Source of the DNA: Bacteroidales bacterium
GTDB lineage: Bacteria; Bacteroidota; Bacteroidia; Bacteroidales; UBA932
Direction of reading: 5' to 3'
Assembly (NCBI GenBank): GCA_024398075.1
Contig: JAKSJM010000031.1
Coordinates: forward strand, 1 to 33,545
Length of the DNA: 33,545 nucleotides
Below are positions 26,095 through 33,545 of this stretch, one piece after another. Position 1 is the stretch's first letter. The number at the start of each line of letters is the position of its first letter. The translations under genes and the position numbers were made by a program. The notes beneath the pieces are model-generated. The model was not told where the DNA came from, did no database searches, and worked only from the letters and a program-made list of their open reading frames with translations.

Positions 26095-26095
26095 C

Positions 26096-26378
26096 TTAGT
26101 CGGACATCCTTGAGAAGAAGTCTCTCTCGAATGTGATCTGCTTATCCATGATAAGTGGCCAGTCTCCTTCCAGAAGAGTGAAGAATCCTAGCTGCTCACC
26201 ATAGATGATGGATAGTTCGAATACGTACTCCTCACCACCAGCAAAGAAATGGAAGCGGCGCGAGTATCCATCTGGGCCGTCAGCATCAAATTCCGAATCC
26301 TGAATCAGCTGACCACCAAGACTGGCGGCATGCCACAAGAGAAAGTGCCGCAAGCATAAAGAGGATGGTTTTCTTCAT
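26096..26378 (-). pseudogene. Small lipoprotein gene interrupted by a frameshift
   Basis: The minus strand from 26378 encodes a good lipoprotein signal (MKKTILFMLAALSLVAC) and then stops at 26286-26288 after only 30 codons. A second frame, open from 26353 down to the TAA at 26096, continues with an acidic, aromatic-rich sequence ending FFSRMSD and has no start or signal of its own. Joining the frames by skipping one base between about 26288 and 26325 gives a coherent lipoprotein of about 94 residues. I do not recognise the family. Explanations are a true one-base mutation, an assembly error, or +1 recoding; the in-frame ATT TGA loosely resembles the prfB slip site. The gene is flanked by its own promoter-like element and the shared terminator. 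Confidence 0.6.
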
Positions 26379-26398
26379 GACAAAACTAGTATTATGTA

Positions 26399-26415
26399 CA
26401 AAAATACTAATTTTG
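26399..26415. promoter_or_regulatory. Overlapping divergent promoter elements
   Basis: CAAAAATA at 26399-26406 reads TATTTTTG on the minus strand, and TAATTTTG at 26408-26415 reads on the plus strand. Both match TAnnTTTG and sit back to back, serving the small lipoprotein gene (minus) and the esterase gene (plus). A further minus-strand match, TAGTTTTG (26381-26388), lies too close to its ATG to be useful. Confidence 0.5.
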
Positions 26416-26436
26416 CAGGTAAACAAATACATTGTC

Positions 26437-27069
26437 ATGATAGAAACCACACTCGCAAGGTCCAGCACGAGCAGAATCTGCTACATCATACTCCCAGAAG
26501 GGTTGCGTGAGGACGGGCTGCGCTGGATGCAGGAAGCGGCGCAGCGCTTCGACATAAGCATAGCCGCGCTTCGTGGTGTGGAGTGGAATGACGACCTGAC
26601 ACCGTGGCCCGCAGCCGGCGTGTTCAAGAAAGCGAAGCCTTTCGCTGGACACGCGGCGCAGTTCCTGCCGGAGCTTATCTCCAGCATCATGGAGTTTGAG
26701 AAGTCCAATGACTTCGACCATCCCGAGCGTACGCTCATCGGCATATCGCTATCTGGCCTATTCGCCCTCTGGGCTAGCTACAGCTGCGACGCATTCTCAC
26801 GCGTCTGCGCCATCTCGGGATCATTGTGGTATGACGGTTTCGCCGACTGGTGCGCAGAGCACAGACTCTCCCCTGCCATCCGTCAGGTCATATTGACCCT
26901 CGGCGACCGAGAGAAGAATTCCAAGGACGCCAGAATGTCTCAAGTTCAAGTACTTACTGAAAAAATAGTGTCGCACATTGACTGTGCGACATACATTCTG
27001 GAGCCTGGCATTACGCACTTCTCCCCTATCCTTCCGCGACTGGATCTAGTCCTCTCGAAGCTGCTTTAG
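26437..27069 (+). CDS. Putative alpha/beta-hydrolase esterase
   Basis: This 210-aa protein resembles the putative esterase (Fes/EstA-type, PF00756) group. The nucleophile elbow is GISLSG near residue 105, followed by the CAISGSLWY segment typical of the family. An acidic residue lies in LGDREKNSKD and a late His in GITHFS. There is no signal peptide from the ATG at 26437. The frame is open 24 codons further back, but that part overlaps the promoter elements and encodes no obvious signal. It is probably a cytoplasmic serine esterase with an unknown substrate. Its last 24 bases overlap the convergent phosphatase gene, so no terminator can lie between them. Confidence 0.75.
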   Translation: MIETTLARSSTSRICYIILPEGLREDGLRWMQEAAQRFDISIAALRGVEWNDDLTPWPAAGVFKKAKPFAGHAAQFLPELISSIMEFEKSNDFDHPERTLIGISLSGLFALWASYSCDAFSRVCAISGSLWYDGFADWCAEHRLSPAIRQVILTLGDREKNSKDARMSQVQVLTEKIVSHIDCATYILEPGITHFSPILPRLDLVLSKLL

Positions 27070-27501
27070 CAGCGCCTTGCAGCTATCATTCACCTGCCTC
27101 CATGTGAGGTCAAAGTCGCGCGTGTACCATGGATCTGCGACATCTCCATCGTCACCGACATATGACAGCAGTAGACTAACTTTTTGCTCATCATCATTGC
27201 CAATGATATAGCTCAAGTTTCTTAGATTCCAACGATCCATACAGATGACCATGTCGTAGTATTTGTAGTCACGAGGTGTCATCTGCCTCGCATGATGACG
27301 CGAGCAATCGATGCCCGCAGCATTCAAAAGGCGTCTTACGGGTGGATAGACACCATTTCCAATCTCCTCTGTCGAAGTCGCTGCGGAAGCGATCTCGAAA
27401 TCACCGTCCAAACCCTCTTTCTGCACAAGGTCACGCATCACATATTCTGCCATCGGTGAACGGCAGATGTTTCCGTGGCATACAAACAATATCCTTTTCA
27501 T
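27046..27501 (-). CDS. Low-molecular-weight protein tyrosine phosphatase
   Basis: The 151-aa protein begins with the phosphate loop VCHGNICRS (Cys8, Arg14), and the general acid is Asp123 in ADPWYTRDF. This is the complete LMW-PTP signature at normal length. It removes phosphate from protein tyrosine in the cytoplasm. In bacteria such enzymes often pair with tyrosine kinases of capsule synthesis, but no kinase or capsule gene is present here. It is transcribed divergently from the LOG-like gene and overlaps the esterase gene tail to tail. Confidence 0.94.
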   Translation of the reverse strand: MKRILFVCHGNICRSPMAEYVMRDLVQKEGLDGDFEIASAATSTEEIGNGVYPPVRRLLNAAGIDCSRHHARQMTPRDYKYYDMVICMDRWNLRNLSYIIGNDDEQKVSLLLSYVGDDGDVADPWYTRDFDLTWRQVNDSCKALLKQLRED

Positions 27502-27517
27502 ATTGGCAAAGATATAT

Positions 27518-27525
27518 TAAATTTG
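27518..27525 (+). promoter_or_regulatory. Promoter of the LOG/PpnN-like gene
   Basis: TAAATTTG matches TAnnTTTG, with a TTTC (27496-27499) 18 bases upstream as a degenerate -33 box. The predicted start near 27532 leaves a leader of about ten bases before the ATG at 27543. Confidence 0.55.
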
Positions 27526-27542
27526 TTGAAAAAGAGAAACAG

Positions 27543-28649
27543 ATGAAGAAAGCACCTTACATTGAGATTGAGAATCTCGACAAACTGATGGCGTACGCCA
27601 GCGAGAATGATGGATTCGCACACATTGCCTTCCAAGACATTGACTTTAACGAGGTTCCCGACCCTTTCTGTAAGAGATCATACGCTGACTGCATCTTTAT
27701 GGGATGCGACATTCCAGAATGTCTCAAGCCGCACATGAACGACCACTGCTTCGTATTTCCAAACTTTGACATGCCGTTTGTGACCTATCCAAGTGAGCTC
27801 TACAGCAGCGAGACACTCTACGATGGATTTGATCCTAAGAAAGAGGAAACTTTCGATGACTGCTACGACTCAAGGGTATACAAGCATTACATCGAGGCAG
27901 GAAAACAAGCTAGATGTATAAGCGAGACACTTGCGCGCTCGCTGCACGACCACTCCATCAGCGATGCGCTCTACGATTTCCTGGACAACTACGACGAGAA
28001 AGATGTGATAGCTGTAATGGGAGGACATGCATTGGCCCGTACCGATGCTGGATATAGGAAAGTCGCATACATAAGCAAGGCCCTCACCGAGCGTGGAAAA
28101 CTGATGGTCAGCGGTGGTGGCCCTGGAGCGATGGAGGCCACGCACCTTGGAGCCTGGATGGCAGGACGTAGCGAGAAGGAACTTGATGACGCCATCGACA
28201 TGCTTTCAGTAGCACCATCTTTCTGCGACGAGCATTGGCTGTCATCGGCATTTGAAGTGATGGCCAAGTACCCTCAGGAAAGTTTCTTCAGCCTTGGCGT
28301 GCCTACATGGTTCTACGGGCACGAACCTGCAGCCGCATTTGCCACACACATTGCCAAGTATTTTGATAACAGTGTTCGTGAGGATGGCATCCTCACTATC
28401 GCGAAGGGAGGCATTATCTACTCCCCTGGCAGCGCGGGCACCCTGCAGGAAATATTCCAGGATGCCGCCCAGAACCATTACGAAACCTTCGGATATGCTA
28501 GTCCAATGGTGTTCCTAGGAAAGAAGTACTACACAGAAGATATCCCTGTATATCCACTTATTCAGGATCTTCTGGCAAGAGGTAAGTATAAGAATCTCAT
28601 ACTCTCCATAACTGACGACCCTGATGAAGTGGTATCTCAGTTAGTGTAA
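27543..28649 (+). CDS. LOG/PpnN-like Rossmann nucleotide-binding protein
   Basis: The 368-aa product has a C-terminal lysine-decarboxylase-like (LOG) domain: SGGGPGAMEA at 190-199 and PGSAGTLQE at 295-303, a variant of the PGGxGTxxE active-site motif with Ser for the second Gly. LOG proteins cleave nucleoside monophosphates to base and ribose 5-phosphate. The extra N-terminal part of about 150 residues recalls the longer PpnN nucleosidases, but I cannot identify that domain. The frame extends 89 codons upstream through the phosphatase gene on the other strand. The short AT-rich leader with a promoter supports the ATG at 27543. A terminator follows immediately, so the gene stands alone. Confidence 0.78.
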   Translation: MKKAPYIEIENLDKLMAYASENDGFAHIAFQDIDFNEVPDPFCKRSYADCIFMGCDIPECLKPHMNDHCFVFPNFDMPFVTYPSELYSSETLYDGFDPKKEETFDDCYDSRVYKHYIEAGKQARCISETLARSLHDHSISDALYDFLDNYDEKDVIAVMGGHALARTDAGYRKVAYISKALTERGKLMVSGGGPGAMEATHLGAWMAGRSEKELDDAIDMLSVAPSFCDEHWLSSAFEVMAKYPQESFFSLGVPTWFYGHEPAAAFATHIAKYFDNSVREDGILTIAKGGIIYSPGSAGTLQEIFQDAAQNHYETFGYASPMVFLGKKYYTEDIPVYPLIQDLLARGKYKNLILSITDDPDEVVSQLV

Positions 28650-28685
28650 GAAAAAGGCCGGGTGGATATCCACTCGGCCTTTCTT
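28650..28685. terminator. Intrinsic terminator after the LOG-like gene
   Basis: A hairpin of AAAGGCCGGGTGG and its partner CCACTCGGCCTTT, with one G-T wobble and a four-base ATAT loop, is flanked by A-rich and TTTCTT sequence. It starts directly after the TAA and can also serve the convergent lipoprotein gene. Confidence 0.88.
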
Positions 28686-28701
28686 AATCTGTTTGAACGA
28701 C

Positions 28702-29217
28702 TTACTTTGCGACAGTCTTGAAAATGCCTGTGAGTGTATTCACAGCAGCATTTATGCTCTTAGATGCAGAATCTACCTGAGCCGCAGCCTCTGAAGCCTT
28801 GGCAGCATTTGAAGCAGCCTTTGTAGCAGCAGCAGTGACAGAGTTAAGGTCAATGCTTGAGAGCTTACCAAGCTGAGACACTACGCTTGCGGCGTTGGCC
28901 TGATTAACGAGCTTAGAAGAGCCTGAGATGAGGCCCTCGATGAAAGAACTTGTATCTGGAGTAGTCTTAACACCCTTGACATTGTTTGCGATAGTAGCAA
29001 TGTTAATGATGTTCTGAATGTTCGAAAGATCTATCTTACCATCTTTCTGATACTGGGTATAAAGTGCGAGGAGAGCAGTACCTACGCTTGAACCATTTGT
29101 GTTTGTGACTGTAGAAGCTGTAGAGCCCGCATTTGAAGATGCCGAAGAACCAAGGATACCGCATGAAGCGGTGAGCAAGACAGCAGCGATAGCTGCGATG
29201 ATAACTTTAACTTTCAT
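28702..29217 (-). CDS. Ser/Ala/Thr-rich lipoprotein of unknown function
   Basis: This is a 171-aa predicted lipoprotein with signal MKVKVIIAAIAAVLLTASC (Cys19). A low-complexity Ser/Thr/Asn linker follows, then a predicted helical body (TALLALYTQYQKDGKIDL onward) and an Ala-rich stretch near 135-155. I do not recognise a functional domain; similar proteins are widespread in Bacteroidota as uncharacterised lipoproteins. The frame is open 16 codons upstream, but the promoter at 29251-29281 and the perfect signal peptide fix the ATG at 29217. Localisation to the periplasm or outer membrane is the only supported inference. Confidence 0.75.
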   Translation of the reverse strand: MKVKVIIAAIAAVLLTASCGILGSSASSNAGSTASTVTNTNGSSVGTALLALYTQYQKDGKIDLSNIQNIINIATIANNVKGVKTTPDTSSFIEGLISGSSKLVNQANAASVVSQLGKLSSIDLNSVTAAATKAASNAAKASEAAAQVDSASKSINAAVNTLTGIFKTVAK

Positions 29218-29250
29218 ATATGTGATGATTAATTGTTGTCTATACAAAGA

Positions 29251-29281
29251 CAAATCTAATACCAATTCGTCTAATCTCCAA
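29251..29281 (-). promoter_or_regulatory. Promoter of the Ser/Ala-rich lipoprotein gene
   Basis: On the minus strand TTGG (29278-29281) is followed after 19 bases by TAGATTTG (29251-29258), a good match in both boxes and spacing. The upstream region is shared with the divergent promoter at 29291. Confidence 0.65.
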
Positions 29282-29290
29282 TAATCTTTA

Positions 29291-29298
29291 TATCTTTG
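29291..29298 (+). promoter_or_regulatory. Promoter of the small acidic protein gene
   Basis: TATCTTTG matches TAnnTTTG. A TTCG at 29266-29269 lies 21 bases upstream as a weak -33 box. The ATG follows at 29318, giving a leader of about a dozen bases. Confidence 0.55.
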
Positions 29299-29317
29299 CG
29301 TATCAAATTATTCACAT

Positions 29318-29731
29318 ATGGCACACATAATCAATCTCCCACTCGCTGGAGAGTGGAACGTAGAAGAGGAAGTAATCACCGAGCAGGGTGAGGAGGTTCT
29401 CTCATATTACGCAAACAAAGACCATCGCTCCATAGAGCTCTATGTGGGAAATACACCTGAGGACTCAGACGCGAAAACAGAGTGCATCAACTCTTACCTT
29501 GAAGCTATCGGGTCTGACGACGAGGAGGAGGAAATCCCAGTTCAGGAAATCATGTTCCTTGGAAAGACAGGCTGGTGCTACGAAGCAGAAGATGACGAAG
29601 GATGTCCTGTTATCCTCATCACAGTAGAGCCTACTCCTGGCACACTCGTAATGGCCATTCTCGCAGAGAAGAATGAAGAACTTCTCGACGATCTCATGAC
29701 ATACGTAGACGAGAAACTTGAGATAGACTAA
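29318..29731 (+). CDS. Small acidic protein of unknown function
   Basis: The 137-aa product is strongly acidic, with a run of Asp/Glu at GSDDEEEEIP near residue 66, no signal peptide and no membrane segment. It looks like a compact cytoplasmic alpha/beta protein. I do not recognise a family. It has its own promoter and a terminator, so it is a real stand-alone gene. It is divergent from the lipoprotein gene and shares a 100-base control region with it, which does not by itself show a shared role. Confidence 0.72.
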   Translation: MAHIINLPLAGEWNVEEEVITEQGEEVLSYYANKDHRSIELYVGNTPEDSDAKTECINSYLEAIGSDDEEEEIPVQEIMFLGKTGWCYEAEDDEGCPVILITVEPTPGTLVMAILAEKNEELLDDLMTYVDEKLEID

Positions 29732-29742
29732 GCTAGCATTCA

Positions 29743-29786
29743 TAAAAAAAAGAGAGGCTCCGGTGTATTTCCGGGGCCTCTCTTTA
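29743..29786. terminator. Bidirectional intrinsic terminator
   Basis: AAAGAGAGGCTCCGG pairs with CCGGGGCCTCTCTTT around a TGTATTT loop, with one T-G wobble. It is preceded by eight A. It ends both the small acidic protein gene and the minus-strand aquaporin operon. Confidence 0.9.
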
Positions 29787-29801
29787 TGTGTCAGAGTATA
29801 A

Positions 29802-30488
29802 TTACTTCTTACACTCGCCTGCAAGACAGTTCCAAACAACTGCAGAGAGAGCAGCACCTGCGAGAGGAGCAAGGATGAATACCCAAACGTCCTTGAGAGC
29901 TGCGCCACCTACGAAGAGAGCTGGTCCGAATGAACGAGCTGGGTTCACTGAAGTACCAGTGAGGTTAATGCATACGAGGTGTACAAGTACGAGGGTAAGA
30001 CCGATAGCGAGACCTGCGAGGTTGCCTGCGCCCTTCTTCTCATCGGTAGTACCGAGAACAACGAGTACAAATACGAAAGTAGCGATGAGCTCTACGAGGC
30101 AAGCACCCCATACGCCACCAGCATTAGCGACACCATTTGTGCCAAGTCCTTCTGGAGAGCCCATAGCACCAGCAGCGCCAGTAGTCTTAACGATAGCGAA
30201 AAGAATAGCTGCACCGAGGATACCGCCAACGAACTGGCCTACCCAGTAACCACAAGCGTCCTTCCAAGTCATTCTGCCTGACATAGCTACACCAAGGGTG
30301 ATAGCTGGGTTGATGTGGCAGCCTGAGATTGCGCCGATGGTATAAGCCATAGCGATAACAGAAAGACCGAAAGCAAGTGCGGTAGCTGCTACACCAGCAG
30401 GCTCACCACAACCAACGAAAACTGCGGTACCGCAGCCCATGAGAGTCAGAACCATTGTTCCAACCATCTCTGCAAGATACTTTTTCAT
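29802..30488 (-). CDS. aqpZ: Aquaporin Z-type water channel
   Basis: This 228-aa MIP-family protein has six hydrophobic segments and two NPA boxes (60-62 and 182-184). The aromatic/arginine filter by comparison with E. coli AqpZ is Phe40, His170, Thr179 and Arg185, which is the water-selective set rather than the glycerol type. It should form an inner-membrane tetramer allowing water flow. It is the last of three minus-strand genes, 21 bases after pssA. That gap is AT-rich but shows no convincing promoter, so it probably relies on the upstream one. Confidence 0.95.
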   Translation of the reverse strand: MKKYLAEMVGTMVLTLMGCGTAVFVGCGEPAGVAATALAFGLSVIAMAYTIGAISGCHINPAITLGVAMSGRMTWKDACGYWVGQFVGGILGAAILFAIVKTTGAAGAMGSPEGLGTNGVANAGGVWGACLVELIATFVFVLVVLGTTDEKKGAGNLAGLAIGLTLVLVHLVCINLTGTSVNPARSFGPALFVGGAALKDVWVFILAPLAGAALSAVVWNCLAGECKK

Positions 30489-30509
30489 AATTATAATTGC
30501 ATTAAAGGG

Positions 30510-31238
30510 TTATTTCTTTGATGGAAGACAAGCGTACACGACATTCATGAGAATGTACATGAGGAATGAGAGAAGAATGGCGAGCGACCAGTTGAGGCGA
30601 AGCACAGCCACCACAACGATGCAAAGAGCGACGTTAACGATGAAACTGATGCGCTTTCCCTTGGTGAAGCTATCTACCTCACCTGCCTTGAACTTCATCG
30701 CAAACATAGGAATCTCGGAAACGAGAAGAGCCGAAAGGATGATGGCAATAGCTGGGACAAACACCTTTCCGGCAGCCCATACAGTGATGAAAGTGCCTGG
30801 CTGGGATGCCTCGAAATAGCACAGTGAGCCACATACCATAGCAGCAGCAGGTGTAGGAAGGCCAATGAAACTGCTATGCTGACGGTCGTCAACATTGAAC
30901 TTGGCGAGTCTCAGGCCAGAGCATACAGCCAGCACTACAGGAATGTAGCAAACCCAGCTCACTGAGAAGGTGCAGACCTTCATCAAATTTACGAGCATAA
31001 CAGAAGGAAGTACACCGAAGCTGACCACATCAGAGAGTGAATCCAGCTCCTTGCCCATATCTGAATAAGCATTCAGCATCCTGGCTGCGAGTCCGTCGCA
31101 AAAATCGAAGACCGCTGCAGCAAGCATAAGTGGGAATGCCACTGCCACCTTTCCTTCCAATGCGAAAATCACTCCCACAACCCCACAAAGGAGGTTGAGG
31201 GAGGTGATCATATCAGGTATATACTTCGTAATCTTCAT
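30510..31238 (-). CDS. pssA: CDP-diacylglycerol-serine O-phosphatidyltransferase
   Basis: The 242-aa integral membrane protein carries the complete CDP-alcohol phosphotransferase motif DG(2)AR(8)G(3)D(3)D: Asp48, Gly49, Ala52, Arg53, Gly62, Asp66 and Asp70. Several hydrophobic segments surround it. It makes phosphatidylserine, the precursor of phosphatidylethanolamine. Length and an early serine synthase-type SLNLLCG segment favour PssA over phosphatidylglycerophosphate synthase. Its ATG overlaps the TAA of the upstream peptidase gene by one base, indicating coupled translation. Confidence 0.9.
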   Translation of the reverse strand: MKITKYIPDMITSLNLLCGVVGVIFALEGKVAVAFPLMLAAAVFDFCDGLAARMLNAYSDMGKELDSLSDVVSFGVLPSVMLVNLMKVCTFSVSWVCYIPVVLAVCSGLRLAKFNVDDRQHSSFIGLPTPAAAMVCGSLCYFEASQPGTFITVWAAGKVFVPAIAIILSALLVSEIPMFAMKFKAGEVDSFTKGKRISFIVNVALCIVVVAVLRLNWSLAILLSFLMYILMNVVYACLPSKK

Positions 31239-32425
31239 TACTTAATGCCAAGCTTCTTAGCGATAGCCTTAGGAAGAGCTGACTTATGAACCATAATGTC
31301 CATAGACTGGTTTCTTACGAATGCCTCTGTAGCATACCAGATACCCTCATTCTTTCCTGCAGTACCCCATGAGTTCTTAACCATATAGTACTTCTTGCCA
31401 TCCTGGTCCTTAGCGATACCGAAGATCTGCATACCGTGGTCATCGGTGATGGTCTTGCGATCAAAACCCTCCTGATGAGTCTCCTGGGTAGCTTCCTTCT
31501 CAACTACGGTAACGACTGGCTTAGGTGCACCTTCTTCCTTGCCTACCCAATGATCCTGGTCTGAACCAGCAGCCTTGGTCTGCGCTGCGTCAAGAAGGAT
31601 TGCGAGGCCATCACGAGTAAATCCTGGCTCGCTGACATCTGCGCCCCAGGCAGCGGTGTAGCCATTCTCAATAGCTGCGTCAAGAACCTGCATGAACTCA
31701 TCCATAGGGAGGTTCCAAACGAGATCACCACGCCAGTTATCACATACCTCGATAGGGAACTGGGTGTAGAATGGATGATGTGTGAATGAAGAAACTGTCA
31801 CATAATCCTCTGGCTTGAACTTGAGTGCATCTCTATATGACTCTGGAGTATACTCTACTCCGTCTACAGTGAAAGTCTTAGGATACTCGCCGAGGTACTC
31901 AGCGAGAACAGCGTCGAAACCTCTCTTCCAAGCGGTTGTAAGCTGATTTCTGTTAGGGACCTTAGCGATAGTGGTAACATAAGCCTTAAGCACTGCGTCA
32001 AGCTCATTCTGTGCAGGAAGTGAATAACCATAGTTCATTCCGGTCATTGCCTCCTGAGGAACCATACCATAGTCACGGATAACATCGAGAACATCATCAG
32101 CCTCAGAACCTGCACCGAAAGTGAGGTTACCATCGAGTCTGACAAACTTGGAAGCTCTGTCTGAGTATGAGTGAGCTACGATGAAGAACTCTGAAAGATC
32201 AGGGTACTTGGCCTCGTCCTTGATACCATTGAGGCGGATAATCTCAGACTCAATGAAACCGATGGTAGAGTAAGCCCAGCAAGTACCACTTGATGCCTGG
32301 TTCTTAACCGGAGTGATAGGATTTGCCTTTACAGTCTCAAACTTGAATTTAGAGAACTGGAGCTGTGCACTGGCTGTAGCTGATACTGTGAGAGCTGCAG
32401 CTGCGATGACAAGAAACTTTTTCAT
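31238..32425 (-). CDS. Secreted C1B (bleomycin hydrolase-like) cysteine peptidase
   Basis: The 395-aa protein has a cleavable signal peptide ending in ASA before Gln21 and the papain-fold catalytic set of family C1B: Cys49 in NQASSGTCW, a late His in DDHGMQI and Asn in VKNSWG. It is likely a periplasmic or secreted aminopeptidase. The intracellular PepC and bleomycin hydrolases of this family lack the signal. An ATG three codons upstream (32434) is possible, but the ATG at 32425 starts directly with MKK. It is the first gene of the operon with pssA and aqpZ. Confidence 0.9.
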   Translation of the reverse strand: MKKFLVIAAAALTVSATASAQLQFSKFKFETVKANPITPVKNQASSGTCWAYSTIGFIESEIIRLNGIKDEAKYPDLSEFFIVAHSYSDRASKFVRLDGNLTFGAGSEADDVLDVIRDYGMVPQEAMTGMNYGYSLPAQNELDAVLKAYVTTIAKVPNRNQLTTAWKRGFDAVLAEYLGEYPKTFTVDGVEYTPESYRDALKFKPEDYVTVSSFTHHPFYTQFPIEVCDNWRGDLVWNLPMDEFMQVLDAAIENGYTAAWGADVSEPGFTRDGLAILLDAAQTKAAGSDQDHWVGKEEGAPKPVVTVVEKEATQETHQEGFDRKTITDDHGMQIFGIAKDQDGKKYYMVKNSWGTAGKNEGIWYATEAFVRNQSMDIMVHKSALPKAIAKKLGIK

Positions 32426-32467
32426 GTTTATCATTAATTAGAAATTTGTCTAATCCGTATGTATATA

Positions 32468-32475
32468 CAAATATA
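32468..32475 (-). promoter_or_regulatory. Promoter of the peptidase-pssA-aqpZ operon
   Basis: The minus strand reads TATATTTG, matching TAnnTTTG, 42 bases before the ATG. A TTG 21 bases upstream lies in the foot of the GAPDH terminator hairpin, so the two signals abut or overlap. Confidence 0.6.
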
Positions 32476-32496
32476 GTCATTAATATTCAAAAAAAA

Positions 32497-32524
32497 CAAG
32501 GGTCCGCTGATTAGCGCACCCTTG
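32497..32524 (-). terminator. Intrinsic terminator of the GAPDH gene
   Basis: CAAGGGT (32497-32503) pairs with ACCCTTG (32518-32524), and an inner CGCT/AGCG continues the stem after one mismatch. On the minus strand the stem is followed by eight T, a standard Rho-independent terminator 28 bases beyond the GAPDH stop. Confidence 0.9.
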
Positions 32525-32551
32525 TGTGTTATAAGGTATTCTGTAACAAAA

Positions 32552-33545
<994 letters not shown>

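Noticed and set aside
27276-27542. Upstream extension of the LOG-like frame by 89 codons
   Set aside because: The extension is antisense to the tyrosine phosphatase gene and crosses the predicted promoter; the ATG at 27543 is better placed.

Overview
The window reads as chromosomal DNA of a Bacteroidales bacterium (phylum Bacteroidota), probably a host-associated anaerobe. The evidence is: an arginine operon built on an N-succinylornithine-type transcarbamylase; repeated TAnnTTTG promoter elements (the -7 box of the Bacteroidota primary sigma factor); near-absence of Shine-Dalgarno sequences; many Bacteroidota-type lipoproteins; and families common in that phylum (TGS-nucleoside kinase fusion, DUF4886, M13 peptidase, secreted C1B peptidase). 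I saw no tRNA, rRNA, CRISPR array, transposase or phage gene. The genes are densely packed, and no gap exceeds about 260 bases.

Layout. 1-9.2 kb: a minus-strand nucleoside kinase faces away from a plus-strand pair (HI0933-type flavoprotein, then a lipoprotein alpha/beta hydrolase). This pair converges on a minus-strand operon running HAD phosphatase, a 743-aa EF-hand membrane protein of unknown role, and glutamine-dependent NAD synthetase (nadE). 9.2-19.3 kb: a 261-base leader region precedes a tightly coupled plus-strand operon of ten genes: GNAT acyltransferase (probable N-acylglutamate synthase), argG, argC, argD, argF', argB, an argE-like deacylase, argH, an FlK-like thioesterase and a DUF389 membrane protein. 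Together the arg genes supply every step from glutamate to arginine by the N-acylated (probably succinylated) linear route, except carbamoyl-phosphate synthesis. 19.3-19.5 kb: between convergent genes lies a long imperfect inverted repeat of about 220 bp. Its arms run into both coding ends, and a strong terminator hairpin sits inside it.

19.5-22.7 kb: a minus-strand operon of DUF4886 SGNH-like protein, M13 metallopeptidase lipoprotein and TSCPD protein. 22.7-26.1 kb: a plus-strand threonine aldolase-like enzyme, followed by a promoter-led pair of acyltransferase and acyl-CoA/ACP synthetase that resembles a split Aas system. 26.1-28.7 kb: a frameshifted small lipoprotein, an esterase, a low-molecular-weight tyrosine phosphatase and a LOG/PpnN-like nucleotide-binding protein. 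28.7-29.8 kb: a Ser/Ala/Thr-rich lipoprotein and a small acidic protein, divergently transcribed. 29.8-32.4 kb: a minus-strand operon of C1B cysteine peptidase, phosphatidylserine synthase (pssA) and aquaporin (aqpZ). 32.5 kb to the end: glyceraldehyde-3-phosphate dehydrogenase, cut at its N-terminus by the window edge.

The gene content is mainly housekeeping metabolism. The features most worth a second look are the foldback element at 19.3-19.5 kb, the EF-hand membrane protein, the leader before the arg operon, the thioesterase inside the arg operon, the frameshifted lipoprotein and the two-storey hairpin at the left edge. All functional calls rest on reading motifs by eye; no database search was run.
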